Shown: positions 33,952 through 42,722, counted from the stretch's first letter. The stretch is 64,000 bases of DNA from JANNPJ01 sp031400005 (GCA_031400005.1 JANNPJ010000157.1:1-64000); one strand, 5' to 3'. Notes: a model not told the origin generated them from the sequence alone. Numbers and translations: made by a program.

Positions 33952-33971
33952 GAGCTGAGCCAGCTCAGCTC
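33952..33971. promoter_or_regulatory. Perfect 9-bp inverted repeat
   Basis: GAGCTGAGC-CA-GCTCAGCTC is a near-continuous palindrome 65 bases upstream of the sulfate promoter region. It could be a distal binding site for a dimeric regulator. No known factor can be named. Confidence 0.5.
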
Positions 33972-34036
33972 GGAGCAACCGGGGAGGGTGACGGCCGATC
34001 GGGGGAACTGCTGGCGGCGGGGAGGTCGATCGGTTA

Positions 34037-34065
34037 TTGTCTACTAGTCCGATAGGAATAGTACT
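34037..34065 (+). promoter_or_regulatory. Candidate promoter and operator of the sulfate importer
   Basis: ACTAGTCC-GATA-GGAATAGT (34043-34062) is an inverted repeat with 7 of 8 positions paired. It lies between a TTGTCT (-35-like, 34037) and a TAGTAC (-10-like, 34059), so a bound protein would block RNA polymerase. The cysteine-free Rrf2 regulator encoded after cysA is the natural candidate, as for CymR-type control of sulfur genes. Confidence 0.6.
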
Positions 34066-34095
34066 CAGCGCTCGCGCAAGACAGGAGCTCCGCCG

Positions 34096-35121
34096 ATGAA
34101 CGTTCTCCGCCAGCATCGTGGCCGGGTGGTTACCGCGCTTACCGTCGTCGCGGCCGCCGCACTCGGACTGAGCGGCTGCGGGTCGAGCGCGAGCGGCTCC
34201 ACCGGCAGCTCGTCCAAGCAGCTCAACCTCGTCGGCTTCGCCGTGATCAAGTCCGCCTACGACGAACTCGGTACCTCGTTCGCGAAGACCCCGGCCGGCA
34301 AGGGTGTCACCTTCAAGGCGTCCTACGGCGCGAGTGGTGCGCAGAGCCGGGCGGTCATCGCGGGCCAGAAGGCAGACCTCGTCGCGCTGTCGCTCAGCCC
34401 GGACGTGAAGAACATCGCCGACGACGGCCTGATCGACGCAGGGTGGGATTCGGGTGCGACCAAGGGCATCGTCTCTACCTCGGTGGTCGCAATTGCCGTC
34501 CGCGAGGGGAACCCGAAGCAGATCAAGGGCTGGGCGGACCTGGCCAAGCCCGGGGTCGACATCGTCACCGCTGACCCGGGCACGTCGGGTTCGGCGAAGT
34601 GGAACCTGCTGGCCGCCTACTCCCAGGCGCTCGGCCCGGACAAGGACGAAGCCGCAGCCAAGAACTACCTCGGCAGCTTCGTGAAGAACGTGGTGAGCTG
34701 GAACGACAGCGGCCGGACGGCGACCGACGCGTTCGTCAAGGGCACCGGCGACGTGCTGATCTCCTACGAGAACGAGGCGATCGCGGCTCGGGCGGCCGGC
34801 GTCAAGCTCGATTACATCGTCCCGGATTCCACCTTCCTGATCGAAAACCCGGCCGCGGTGACCAAGACCGCTCCCCCGGCGGCAGCTGAGTTCCTCACGT
34901 ACGTGGCCAGCACTGATGGCCAAAAAATCTTAGGCAGCAAGGGTTTCCGGCCGATAGACCCGAGCGTGACAGTCACCGACGTGCAGGGCGCCAACGACCC
35001 GGCCAACCCGTTCCCGAAGGTCACCACGCTGACCACGGTCGCCGACCTCGGCGGCTGGTCTGCCGTCAACGACTCGCTGTTCGACAAGGAAAAGGGCCTC
35101 GTCGCCCAGTTGCGGAAGTAA
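34096..35121 (+). CDS. subI: Sulfate-binding lipoprotein of ABC importer
   Basis: The 341-residue protein has a lipoprotein signal (lipobox LSGC, Cys28) and a Ser/Gly linker. The binding domain has sulfate/thiosulfate-binding landmarks: SYGASGAQSRAVIAGQKADLVAL, PDVKNIADDGLI and the ligand loop TADPGTSGSAKWNLLAAY. It captures sulfate outside the membrane and hands it to CysT/CysW. ATG 34096 follows AGGAGCTCCGCCG. The permease gene follows 2 bases later. All four importer genes are tightly linked. Confidence 0.95.
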   Translation: MNVLRQHRGRVVTALTVVAAAALGLSGCGSSASGSTGSSSKQLNLVGFAVIKSAYDELGTSFAKTPAGKGVTFKASYGASGAQSRAVIAGQKADLVALSLSPDVKNIADDGLIDAGWDSGATKGIVSTSVVAIAVREGNPKQIKGWADLAKPGVDIVTADPGTSGSAKWNLLAAYSQALGPDKDEAAAKNYLGSFVKNVVSWNDSGRTATDAFVKGTGDVLISYENEAIAARAAGVKLDYIVPDSTFLIENPAAVTKTAPPAAAEFLTYVASTDGQKILGSKGFRPIDPSVTVTDVQGANDPANPFPKVTTLTTVADLGGWSAVNDSLFDKEKGLVAQLRK

Positions 35122-35123
35122 CC

Positions 35124-35996
35124 ATGAGCACAACGGAAGCCCCGGAGGCCGGGACCGGGGGCGCTGCGATTCCAGCGCCCCCGCGCCGACGACCGCGCAG
35201 CGTCGCCTCCGGCCGACTCACTCCGGTGTCCGGCCTTGGACTGGGCGTCAGCGTGCTCTGGCTGTCGTTGATCGTGCTGATCCCGATCGCCGCGATCGTC
35301 GTCACGTCGTTCGAGAACGGCCCGGCGAGCTTCTGGGCGAGCGTGTCCGCGCCCGAGGCGCTCGCCACCCTCCGTCTGACCGTCGGAGCCGCGTTGCTGG
35401 TGACGGTGATCAACGCGGTCTTCGGCACGCTGATCGCCTGGGTTCTGGTGCGTGACCAGTTCCCCGGCAAGCGGATCATCGAGGTGATCATCGACATCCC
35501 GTTCGCCCTGCCGACGATCGTCGCCGGGTTGGTGCTGATCTCGCTCTACGGCCCGCAGAGCCCGTTCGGCATCGACCTGGTCGGCACCCGCAAGGGGGTG
35601 TTCCTGGCGCTGCTCTTCGTCACCCTGCCGTTCGTCGTCCGTTCGGTGCAGCCGGTGCTGATCGACATGGAGCGGGACGTCGAGGAGGCGGCCGCATCGC
35701 TGGGCGCCAGCGGTTTCACAACCTTCCGGCGGATCATCCTGCCGACCATCGCCCCCGCGATCCTGGCCGGCGCTGCGCTTTCTTTCGCCAGGGCTCTCGG
35801 CGAGTTCGGCTCGGTGATCCTGATCTCCGCCAACCTGATCGGCAAGACCGAGGTCTCCTCGGCCTACATGCTCAAGCTGATCGAGTCCGACGACACGGTG
35901 GGCGCCGCCGGGGTGGCGACGCTGCTGCTGGTGGTGGCGGTCGTCGTCCTGGTGATCCTCGATTCCCTGCAACGAGTGGCGGCCCGCCGTGACTGA
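35124..35996 (+). CDS. cysT: Sulfate ABC importer permease CysT
   Basis: The 290-residue inner-membrane protein has six helices. The cytoplasmic EAA motif EEAAASLGASGFTTFRRIILPTIAPAI (in pieces) contacts the ATPase. PTIVAGLVLISLYGPQSPFG is typical of CysT. A Pro/Arg-rich cytoplasmic head precedes the first helix. It ends with an 8-base overlap with cysW. Confidence 0.95.
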   Translation: MSTTEAPEAGTGGAAIPAPPRRRPRSVASGRLTPVSGLGLGVSVLWLSLIVLIPIAAIVVTSFENGPASFWASVSAPEALATLRLTVGAALLVTVINAVFGTLIAWVLVRDQFPGKRIIEVIIDIPFALPTIVAGLVLISLYGPQSPFGIDLVGTRKGVFLALLFVTLPFVVRSVQPVLIDMERDVEEAAASLGASGFTTFRRIILPTIAPAILAGAALSFARALGEFGSVILISANLIGKTEVSSAYMLKLIESDDTVGAAGVATLLLVVAVVVLVILDSLQRVAARRD

Positions 35997-36876
35997 GACG
36001 CTGGTAAAGGCACCCGAAGCGACCCCGCCACCCAAGGTTTCCCGGGCGGCCAAGCGCCACCGCAGGGGCAATCCCGCCGTCCGTTGGACCTTGCGGATCA
36101 TCGCCGTCGGTTATGTCCTCGGGTTGGTCGCCCTGCCGGTGGTGACGGTCACTCAGCGAACGTTCGCACACGGCCTGCAGTCGGTGCTCGACTCGCTGCA
36201 GAACCCGGATCTGCTCGCCGCCGCCAAGCTGGGGTTGTTCGTCGCGGTGACCGCGGTGGTGATCAACACAGTGTTCGGCGTCGGCATCGCGGTGCTGCTG
36301 GTCCGCTATCGATTCCCCGGCCGACGGCTGTTGAACGCGCTGATCGACCTGCCGGTGTCGATCTCACCGATCGTGGTCGGGGTCGCGCTGATCCTGGTCT
36401 ACGGGCAGAACGGCTGGTTCGGTGGCTGGCTGGAGGCCAATGGCATCCAGATCATCTTCGCCACCCCGGCAATCGTGATGGCTACCGTGATCGTCGCGCT
36501 GCCCCTGGTGGTCCGTGAGGTGATCCCGACCTTGGAAGAGGCCGGCACCGAGCAGGACCAGGCCGCGCAGTCCCTCGGCGCGAACTCCGTCCAGCGGTTC
36601 TTCCGGATCACCCTGCCGACGATCAAATGGGCGCTGGCCTATGGCGTGGTCCTGAGCCTGGCCCGCTCGCTCGGCGAGTTCGGCGCGGTTCGGGTGGTCA
36701 GCGGCAGCGTGCCCGGGGTCTCCCAGACTCCGACGCTGTTCGTGAACGACCAGTACCAGGAATTCGGGCCGGTCGCGGAGCAGGCCGCCTTCACCGCGGC
36801 CTTCGCCCTGATGCTGATCGCCGTCCTTTTTATCATCGTGATCGCGCTGCTCCGTCCGAAGGACGCCGAAAAATGA
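35989..36876 (+). CDS. cysW: Sulfate ABC importer permease CysW
   Basis: The 295-residue second permease of the heterodimer has six helices. Its coupling helix reads EQDQAAQSLGANSVQRFFRITLPTI in pieces, followed by YGVVLSLARSLGEFGAVRVVSG. It starts at a GTG inside the end of cysT (8-base overlap), a usual coupling. Its last residues RPKDAEK are repeated in the tiny reading frame that follows, which shows a local DNA duplication. Confidence 0.95.
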   Translation: MTETLVKAPEATPPPKVSRAAKRHRRGNPAVRWTLRIIAVGYVLGLVALPVVTVTQRTFAHGLQSVLDSLQNPDLLAAAKLGLFVAVTAVVINTVFGVGIAVLLVRYRFPGRRLLNALIDLPVSISPIVVGVALILVYGQNGWFGGWLEANGIQIIFATPAIVMATVIVALPLVVREVIPTLEEAGTEQDQAAQSLGANSVQRFFRITLPTIKWALAYGVVLSLARSLGEFGAVRVVSGSVPGVSQTPTLFVNDQYQEFGPVAEQAAFTAAFALMLIAVLFIIVIALLRPKDAEK

Positions 36877-36920
36877 GTCCGAAGGACGCCGAACTGAGTC
36901 CGAAGGGGATGAATCGATGA
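36873..36920 (+). CDS. 15-codon bridging reading frame between cysW and cysA
   Basis: ATGA at 36873-36876 joins it to the cysW stop, and ATGA at 36917-36920 joins its stop to the cysA start. It encodes MSPKDAELSPKGMNR. The DNA is a near-copy of the end of cysW (GTCCGAAGGACGCCGAA, found twice, plus a third partial copy). It would allow ribosomes to move from cysW to cysA by two successive stop-start steps. No protein function is implied. Confidence 0.6.
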   Translation: MSPKDAELSPKGMNR

Positions 36921-37849
36921 GCATCATCGTGTCTGGCATCAACAAGAACTTCGGCGACTTCGTGGCGCTGGACAACGTGAACCTTGAAGTGCCGCGGGGC
37001 GGATTGACGGCGCTGCTCGGGCCTAGCGGTGGCGGCAAGTCCACCCTGCTGCGGATCATCGCCGGGCTGGAGTTTCCGGACAGCGGCCAGATCGAGATCG
37101 AGGGCAAGCCGGCCACCTGGCTGTCGCCGCAGAAGCGCAGTGTCGGCTTCGTCTTCCAGCACTACGCCGCCTTCAAGCACCTCTCGGTGTACCGGAACGT
37201 GGCTTTCGGCCTGGAGATCCGCAAGCGGCCGAAGGCGGAGATCCGCAAGCGGGTGATGGAACTTCTGGAGCTGGTGCACCTGGAGAACTTCGCCGATCGG
37301 TTGCCCTCGCAGCTGTCCGGTGGCCAGCGGCAGCGGATGGCTCTGGCCCGGGCGCTGGCCGTGCAGCCGGAGGTGCTGCTACTGGACGAGCCGTTCGGTG
37401 CCCTGGATGCGCAGGTCCGCAAGGAGCTTCGGGACTGGCTGCGCAAACTGCACGACGAGGTGAACGTGACGACCATCTTCGTCACACACGATCAGGAGGA
37501 AGCCCTCGAGGTCGCCGACGAGATCGTGGTGATCAACAACGGCAAGATCGAGCAGGTCGGGTCGCCGACCGACCTGTATGACCATCCGGCGAACGACTTT
37601 GTGATGAGCTTCCTCGGGCCGGTGACCCGGCTGGACGGGCGGCTGATCCGCCCGCACGACATCGAGGTCCTGCGCAAGCCCGCGCCCGGGACCATCCCGG
37701 CCAAAATCGTCCGACTCTTGCGGGTGGGTTTCGAGGTGCGCGCCGAACTGCGCACGGACAACAGCGAACCGTGGGTGCAGCTGACCCGGGGACAAGCCGA
37801 GGAGCTGGAGTTGGCCACCGATGGCGCGGTCTGGTTGCGGAGCTACTGA
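36917..37849 (+). CDS. cysA: Sulfate ABC importer ATPase CysA
   Basis: The 310-residue ATPase has Walker A GPSGGGKSTLL, Q-loop FVFQHYAAFKHLSV, signature LSGGQRQRMALARAL, Walker B VLLLDEPFGALDAQ and H-loop FVTHDQEEALE, as in CysA/PotA proteins. A short C-terminal domain (SFLGPVTRLDGRLIRPHDIEV, TRGQAEELEL) is the TOBE-type regulatory part. The start uses the ATGA of the bridging frame; a GGGATGAATCG segment precedes it. Confidence 0.96.
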   Translation: MSIIVSGINKNFGDFVALDNVNLEVPRGGLTALLGPSGGGKSTLLRIIAGLEFPDSGQIEIEGKPATWLSPQKRSVGFVFQHYAAFKHLSVYRNVAFGLEIRKRPKAEIRKRVMELLELVHLENFADRLPSQLSGGQRQRMALARALAVQPEVLLLDEPFGALDAQVRKELRDWLRKLHDEVNVTTIFVTHDQEEALEVADEIVVINNGKIEQVGSPTDLYDHPANDFVMSFLGPVTRLDGRLIRPHDIEVLRKPAPGTIPAKIVRLLRVGFEVRAELRTDNSEPWVQLTRGQAEELELATDGAVWLRSY

Positions 37850-37861
37850 AAGATAAGGGAC

Positions 37862-38317
37862 GTGCAGATCTCCGCCAAGACCGACTATGCCGTCCGGGCG
37901 CTACTCCTGCTCGCCTCCCGGTCCCCCGATCTGGTCAAGGTCGATGTGCTGACCGAGCAGCAACGGCTGCCGCGCAAGTTCGTCGAGGCGATCCTCAGCG
38001 AACTGCGCCGGGCCGGGCTGGTTCGCAGCCAGCGCGGTGCCGACGGGGGGTACGCCTTGGCCCGACCAGCCGCCGAGATCACCATCGGTGCGGTGATTCG
38101 CGTTGTCGATGGACCGTTGGCCGAGGTCCGCGGGCTACGGCCGCACGAGACGACGTACACCGGCGTCGCTCAGCACCTACCTGACGTCTGGGTGGCGATG
38201 CGGGCCAGCCTGCGCACGGTGCTGGACGAGACGACCCTGGAGGCCGTCCTGACCGGAAACCTGCCCGCCCACGTCCAGAAGATGGCTCAGGACCCGGAGG
38301 CTTGGCTCTCCCGGTAA
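37862..38317 (+). CDS. Rrf2-family regulator without Fe-S cysteines
   Basis: The 151-residue protein begins MQISAKTDYAVRALLLLA, the standard Rrf2 start, with a winged helix (QRLPRKFVEAILSELRRAGLVRSQRGADGGYAL) and a dimer helix. It contains no cysteine, so it cannot hold the iron-sulfur cluster of IscR or NsrR. It fits the CymR-like group, which senses cysteine supply through a partner enzyme or small molecule. It starts at a GTG 12 bases after cysA, so it is co-transcribed with and likely controls the sulfate operon. Confidence 0.92.
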   Translation: MQISAKTDYAVRALLLLASRSPDLVKVDVLTEQQRLPRKFVEAILSELRRAGLVRSQRGADGGYALARPAAEITIGAVIRVVDGPLAEVRGLRPHETTYTGVAQHLPDVWVAMRASLRTVLDETTLEAVLTGNLPAHVQKMAQDPEAWLSR

Positions 38318-38381
38318 GGACGACGGGCGCTCCGGCGAGGACGACGGGCCTGGGCCACGGCTGGTAGGCGAGAATGGGACC

Positions 38382-39617
38382 GTGCCCGAACCATTGAACG
38401 CCGCGCTGACCGAACTGCGCCCACTCCTGCTGGACGTCGACCACCTGGTCAAGGCGGTGGCGTCCGGTCGACGGCGCGGGGCTTCGCCGGGTCACGTCCG
38501 GGCCGAGCTGCGACCGGTCCAGCTGAAGGCGGGCCGCCAGGTACAGCTGGTGACCACGGACGGGCGCACCCCGACCACCCGAAACCTTGAGCCGGGTGAC
38601 CCGACCGCCACCGCGATCGATGAACTGCTGGCCGAGCCGTACGGCTCCTGGTACCTGCAGACACAGGAGCAGATCGTCCAGTTGCGGGTGACCAAGCGCG
38701 GCGAGGCCCAGGTGCACCGAGAGCAGGTGCAGCGCGAACCGTCAGCCGACGACGCCGGCTCGGATGCTGCCCACGACCGGGCCCGGCAGCACCTGATCGA
38801 TCCCGCGGATCCGTTGTTCACGGTCCTCGGTGCGGACGGCGCCAAGCGGCGTCAGGTGGATGCCTTCCTCCGTCAGCTCGCGCCGATGGCCAAGCGGCTG
38901 GCAGCGTCGACCGGGACCGGACGGCCGCTTCGAGTGGTGGACCTGGGCTGCGGCAACGCCTACCTGACGATGGCAGCGCATCAGTACCTGGTACAGAACA
39001 TCGACCCGGACACCCGCACCCTTGGGGTGGATATCCGCCCGGAGATGGCCGAACGCAACACCGGCCTGGCCGCGCAACTCGGGTTGACCGGGCTGTCGTT
39101 CCTGGCTGCGTCGATTGAGGACGCCGCGGCGACGATCGGCGGGGCGAGCGAACCGATCGACATCGCGCTGGCCCTGCACGCCTGCGACACGGCCACCGAT
39201 GACGCGCTCGCGCTCGCCGTCCGGTGGCGGGCCCGCGGGGTGCTGGCCGCCCCCTGCTGCCACCACGACCTGCAACGTCAGCTCGCGCAATCCTCCGGAT
39301 CGGTGCCGTTCGCCGCGCTGACCCGGCATCCGATCCTGCGTGAGCGGTTCGCCGACGTCCTGACCGATTCGGTCCGGGCCGACCTGTTGCGCCTGCTCGG
39401 GTATCGGGTGGACGTCGTCGAGTTCATCGACTCCAAGCACACCCCGCGAAACGCGCTGATTCGGGCGCTGCGCACCGAGGCGTCCCCCACCGCGCGCCGG
39501 ATCGGCGAATACACCGAACTCGTGGCCGGCTGGCAGGTTCACCCGGCACTTGCCGAACTGCTGGCGGACGAGCTCGCGCCGGTGCTGACCGGTGCGAGGT
39601 CGAAGAATCCGGCGTGA
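38382..39617 (+). CDS. Class I SAM-dependent methyltransferase (METTL25/TRM13-like)
   Basis: The 411-residue protein has an N-terminal 150-residue domain of unknown type and a Rossmann methyltransferase domain with the SAM loop LRVVDLGCGNAYLTMAAHQYL. Motif LALHACDTATDDALALAVRW and the APCCHHDLQRQL segment resemble the Methyltransf_32 family (METTL25 and tRNA methyltransferase TRM13 relatives), so an RNA substrate is possible. The GTG at 38382 is used. The stop overlaps the next gene as GTGA. It is probably not related in function to the sulfate genes, apart from SAM use. Confidence 0.8.
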   Translation: MPEPLNAALTELRPLLLDVDHLVKAVASGRRRGASPGHVRAELRPVQLKAGRQVQLVTTDGRTPTTRNLEPGDPTATAIDELLAEPYGSWYLQTQEQIVQLRVTKRGEAQVHREQVQREPSADDAGSDAAHDRARQHLIDPADPLFTVLGADGAKRRQVDAFLRQLAPMAKRLAASTGTGRPLRVVDLGCGNAYLTMAAHQYLVQNIDPDTRTLGVDIRPEMAERNTGLAAQLGLTGLSFLAASIEDAAATIGGASEPIDIALALHACDTATDDALALAVRWRARGVLAAPCCHHDLQRQLAQSSGSVPFAALTRHPILRERFADVLTDSVRADLLRLLGYRVDVVEFIDSKHTPRNALIRALRTEASPTARRIGEYTELVAGWQVHPALAELLADELAPVLTGARSKNPA

Positions 39618-40768
39618 GGAGCTCCCGCCGGCTGCCCAGGCTGGCCGGGTCTGCGCTGCTCACCGCGCTGGCACTGTCGGCCTGGCCACTCGCCGTCCCG
39701 GCTGCACAGGCCGCCGGTTCGGAGGAGGTCGACCGGACGATCAAGGACAGCCGGATCACCGAGTCCTCCGGGCTGGCCGCGAGCCGACTGCATCCGGGTG
39801 TGCTCTGGACGCACAACGACTCGGGCAGTGCGCCGCGGATCTACGCGATCGGTCCGGACGGCGCCACCAAGGCGGCCCTCACGGTGCGCGACGAGCCGAA
39901 CCTGGACTGGGAGGCGATCGCCGCCACCCAGGGTAAGCGCGGGGCGCCGCTGATCGCGGTCGCTGACATCGGGGACAACAACGCCGTGCACCCGAGCGTG
40001 CGGATCGCCCTGGTCCGCGAACCGCAGGAGCTGCGCAGTGCCGACGTCACTCCGGTTCGGGTGCTGCGGTTGCGGTATCCGGGCGGCCCCCGCGATGCTG
40101 AGGCGCTGCTGGCCGACCCGCGCACCCGCCGGTTGTACGTCGTCAGCAAGGGTTTGTTCGGGTCGGAGCTGTTCGCCGTGCCGACGAGCGTGTGGCCGAA
40201 TCAGCCGGCCGGGTCGGGCCGGGTCTCCCGGGTGACCACGATGACCCAGGTGGCGACCATGAGCGCCGGGCTGATCACCGACGGGACGTTCCTGCCGAAC
40301 GGCCGGATGCTGCTGCGCGGCTACGGCAAGGTCTTCGTGATGGACCGGCCGGAGTCGGTCACCAACCGCCGGATCGCCACCCTGGCCGACGAGAGCTTGC
40401 CCGCCCAGGACCAAGGCGAGTCGATCACGGTGACCGACGGCGGACGGCAGGCGCTGATCGGTTCCGAGGGCCGGCGCCAGCCCGTGCTCCGAGTTCCGGT
40501 GCCAGCGGTCCCGGGTGATCCCGACGAGGGTAGTTCGGGCGGGACAGCGGTCACCTTGCCGCCCGCTCCGACAGCTACCGATTCCACAGCTACTGATCCC
40601 ACTGGAACGGCTGAAAGTAGCGCCGATTCGGCAGCGTCATCACCGGCCGAGCCCGCGTTCGTCGGCGTCGGCAACCTCCGGGTCTGGGCCTTGGTGATCG
40701 GCGGTGGCCTGGCTGTGATCGCGCTCACTGTCGGCGCGCTGAGGTTCCAGACCCGCCACCGCCGCTGA
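39614..40768 (+). CDS. Exported beta-propeller-like protein with C-terminal anchor
   Basis: The 384-residue protein has a signal peptide (LLTALALSAWPLAVPAAQA). A beta-rich outside domain (DSRITESSGLAASRLHPGVLWTHNDSG, VADIGDNNAVHPSVRIALV in pieces) with Asp/Asn-rich loops resembles NHL/esterase-like propellers. A Thr/Ser/Pro linker and one C-terminal membrane helix (LVIGGGLAVIALTVGAL) with the basic tail RFQTRHRR follow. The helix anchors it outside the cell. The start is the GTG overlapping the methyltransferase stop. Function unknown. Confidence 0.75.
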   Translation: MRSSRRLPRLAGSALLTALALSAWPLAVPAAQAAGSEEVDRTIKDSRITESSGLAASRLHPGVLWTHNDSGSAPRIYAIGPDGATKAALTVRDEPNLDWEAIAATQGKRGAPLIAVADIGDNNAVHPSVRIALVREPQELRSADVTPVRVLRLRYPGGPRDAEALLADPRTRRLYVVSKGLFGSELFAVPTSVWPNQPAGSGRVSRVTTMTQVATMSAGLITDGTFLPNGRMLLRGYGKVFVMDRPESVTNRRIATLADESLPAQDQGESITVTDGGRQALIGSEGRRQPVLRVPVPAVPGDPDEGSSGGTAVTLPPAPTATDSTATDPTGTAESSADSAASSPAEPAFVGVGNLRVWALVIGGGLAVIALTVGALRFQTRHRR

Positions 40769-40878
40769 GCCGCCCAGCAAGAATGGTGAACCGCGCCGGT
40801 AACCTGCGCCTGACGAAGTGGCGGCACCATCGGTGACGTATCCACGCGCGGTGAGTTTCCGGAGAAAGAAGAGGTGCC

Positions 40879-41415
40879 GTGCGTTCCATCAAGCACTCGA
40901 CCGCTGGTGTTATGGTGTTCAACACGCTCGCCGATGACCAGGCGACCCTGCGGTTGGCCGACTGCCTGCGAGCCCCCGGCTGGGCGGCGTCACTGCTGGC
41001 GGGCAGGCCGTATCCGGACCCGGAGAGCCTGCTGGCCACCGCCTATCGGTTCGGCGTCGTGCTCACCGACGATGACCTGGCCTCGGCGTTGTCGGCGCAC
41101 CCACGCATCGGCGAGCGGCCGACCGGTCCCGGGATCGACGCCGCGCACTCCCGGGCCGAACAGGGCGGTGTGGACGCGGACGACGCGAACCTCGCGCAAC
41201 GTCTGCACGCCGGAAACATCGCCTACGAGGAGAGGTTCGGCTGGGTGTTCCTGATCCGGGCTGCCGGTCGGGACGGTCCGGAAATTCTTGCTGCGCTGAC
41301 CGAACGACTGGCGAACGACCCGGAGACCGAGGTCCGGGTCGTCCGTGATCAGCTTGCCCAAATCGCCCAGCTTCGGCTCGGCGCGCTGCTCGACGAACTC
41401 GGAGGCCCGGCGTGA
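40879..41415 (+). CDS. uraD: OHCU decarboxylase
   Basis: The 178-residue enzyme decarboxylates 2-oxo-4-hydroxy-4-carboxy-5-ureidoimidazoline to S-allantoin, the third step from urate. The catalytic His is in SAHPRIGERPTG and the acidic partner in SRAEQGGVD; LASLLAGRPYPD-type and NIAYEERFGWVFLIRAAGR segments are typical. It starts at GTG after AGAAGAGG. Its stop overlaps the HIU hydrolase start as GTGA. It heads the three-gene urate cluster. Confidence 0.95.
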   Translation: MRSIKHSTAGVMVFNTLADDQATLRLADCLRAPGWAASLLAGRPYPDPESLLATAYRFGVVLTDDDLASALSAHPRIGERPTGPGIDAAHSRAEQGGVDADDANLAQRLHAGNIAYEERFGWVFLIRAAGRDGPEILAALTERLANDPETEVRVVRDQLAQIAQLRLGALLDELGGPA

Positions 41416-41762
41416 GTTCACTGTCGACGCACGTCCTGGACAGCGCGACCGGCCGGCCGGCCGAAGGGATGGCGGTCACGTTGTCCGCCAGAGTTGAGGC
41501 CGACCGCCACGAGGGACCGCTCTGGCGTCCGGTGGGTGTCGGCCGGACCAACCCGGATGGCCGGCTTACCGAGTGGGGTCCCGGTCTCAGCGGCCCGGGC
41601 ACGTACCGTCTGACGTTCGATACCGAAAGCTGGTTCGCCGCTAGGGATCGGGAGTGTTTCTACCCCGAAGTCAGCATTACCTTCACTGTCAACGATGACA
41701 GCCATTACCACGTGCCGTTGCTCTTGGCGCCGTACGCATACTCGACCTATCGAGGGAGTTGA
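41412..41762 (+). CDS. uraH: 5-Hydroxyisourate hydrolase (transthyretin-like)
   Basis: The 116-residue protein opens hydroxyisourate, the direct uricase product. The conserved LSTHVLDSATGRPA start (His6), GRTNPDGRL, FYPEVSITF and the C-terminal tetrapeptide YRGS that marks HIU hydrolases (against transthyretin) are all present. It starts at a GTG inside the end of uraD. Uricase follows 6 bases later. Confidence 0.97.
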   Translation: MSSLSTHVLDSATGRPAEGMAVTLSARVEADRHEGPLWRPVGVGRTNPDGRLTEWGPGLSGPGTYRLTFDTESWFAARDRECFYPEVSITFTVNDDSHYHVPLLLAPYAYSTYRGS

Positions 41763-41768
41763 TCCGCC

Positions 41769-42671
41769 ATGGGCATCGTTCTGGGGGAAAACCAGTACGG
41801 CAAGGCCGAGGTGCGGCTGGTACACGTCGATCGGTCGACACCGCGGCACGTCGTCACGGATTTCAACGTCACCACCCAACTGCGCGGTGACTTCGCGGCG
41901 GCCCACCTGGCCGGTGACAACTCCGCCGTGCTGACGACCGACACCCAGAAGAACACCGTCTACGCGTTCGCCCGGGAGCACGGCGTTGCCGAGCCGGAGG
42001 ACTTCGCGCTCCGCCTGGGCGCGCATTTCGTCACCTCCCTGCCGCAGATCACGGGGGCTCGGATCGCGATCGACCAGTACAGCTGGGACCGGATCACGGT
42101 AGGTGGGACGACCGGGCACGAACACGACCATGCCTTCGTGAAGGCGGGTGCCGAGCGTCGGACCACCGTCGTCACTGTGGACGGCGACCAGACCTGGGTG
42201 GTCTCTGGTCTGACCGATCTGGTGGTGCTGAAAACCACCGGCTCGGAGTTCTGGGGATTCCCGCGGGACCGCTATACGACCCTGCACGACACCACCGAAC
42301 GCCTCCTCGCGACCTCCGTCACCGCGCGCTGGCGCTACCGGGCCGAGGTCGCCCACGCGCAGGTCTACCCGGCCGTCCGCGCCCTGCTGCTCGAGACCTT
42401 CGCGCTCACGCACAGCCTGGCCTTGCAGCAGACCTTGTATGCGATGGGTAGCGCGGTCCTCAAGGCGTTCGATGACATCGCCGAGATCCGGATGTCGATG
42501 CCCAACAAGCATCACTATCTGGCCGACCTGTCACCGTTCGGGCTGGACAACCCGAACCAGGTGTTCATCGCCGGTGATCGCCCCTACGGCCTGATCGAGG
42601 CCCAGGTCACTCGCGATGACGACCCCATCGGCCCGGGGTCGGCCTGGGATTCGGTCCCCGGTTTCGTCTAA
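41769..42671 (+). CDS. uox: Uricase (urate oxidase)
   Basis: The 300-residue cofactor-free oxidase turns urate, oxygen and water into 5-hydroxyisourate and hydrogen peroxide. The catalytic Lys is in NQYGKAEVRLV and the Thr in LTTDTQKNTVYAFA. SEFWGFPRDRYTTL and MPNKHHYLADLSPFGL are signatures, the last with the active-site His. ATG 41769 follows AGGGAGTTGATCCGCC. The peroxide and reactive intermediates it makes can give triuret, a possible substrate for the hydrolase at 10.2 kb. A structured 350-base gap follows. Confidence 0.97.
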   Translation: MGIVLGENQYGKAEVRLVHVDRSTPRHVVTDFNVTTQLRGDFAAAHLAGDNSAVLTTDTQKNTVYAFAREHGVAEPEDFALRLGAHFVTSLPQITGARIAIDQYSWDRITVGGTTGHEHDHAFVKAGAERRTTVVTVDGDQTWVVSGLTDLVVLKTTGSEFWGFPRDRYTTLHDTTERLLATSVTARWRYRAEVAHAQVYPAVRALLLETFALTHSLALQQTLYAMGSAVLKAFDDIAEIRMSMPNKHHYLADLSPFGLDNPNQVFIAGDRPYGLIEAQVTRDDDPIGPGSAWDSVPGFV

Positions 42672-42691
42672 CCGCTCCGGGTTCTCTACCC

Positions 42692-42722
42692 GCGAAGTGG
42701 CTGCCGGTTTGGACCCAGCCGG
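42692..42722. other. Hairpin-like element related to the one at 5.6 kb
   Basis: CGCGAAGTGGCTGCCGG then ACCCAGCCGGCA follows the uricase stop. It shares CGCGAAGTG-CTGCCGG and ACCCAGC with 5615-5643. A TGCCGG/CCGGCA stem is possible here. Probably a terminator or a dispersed extragenic repeat. Confidence 0.5.
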
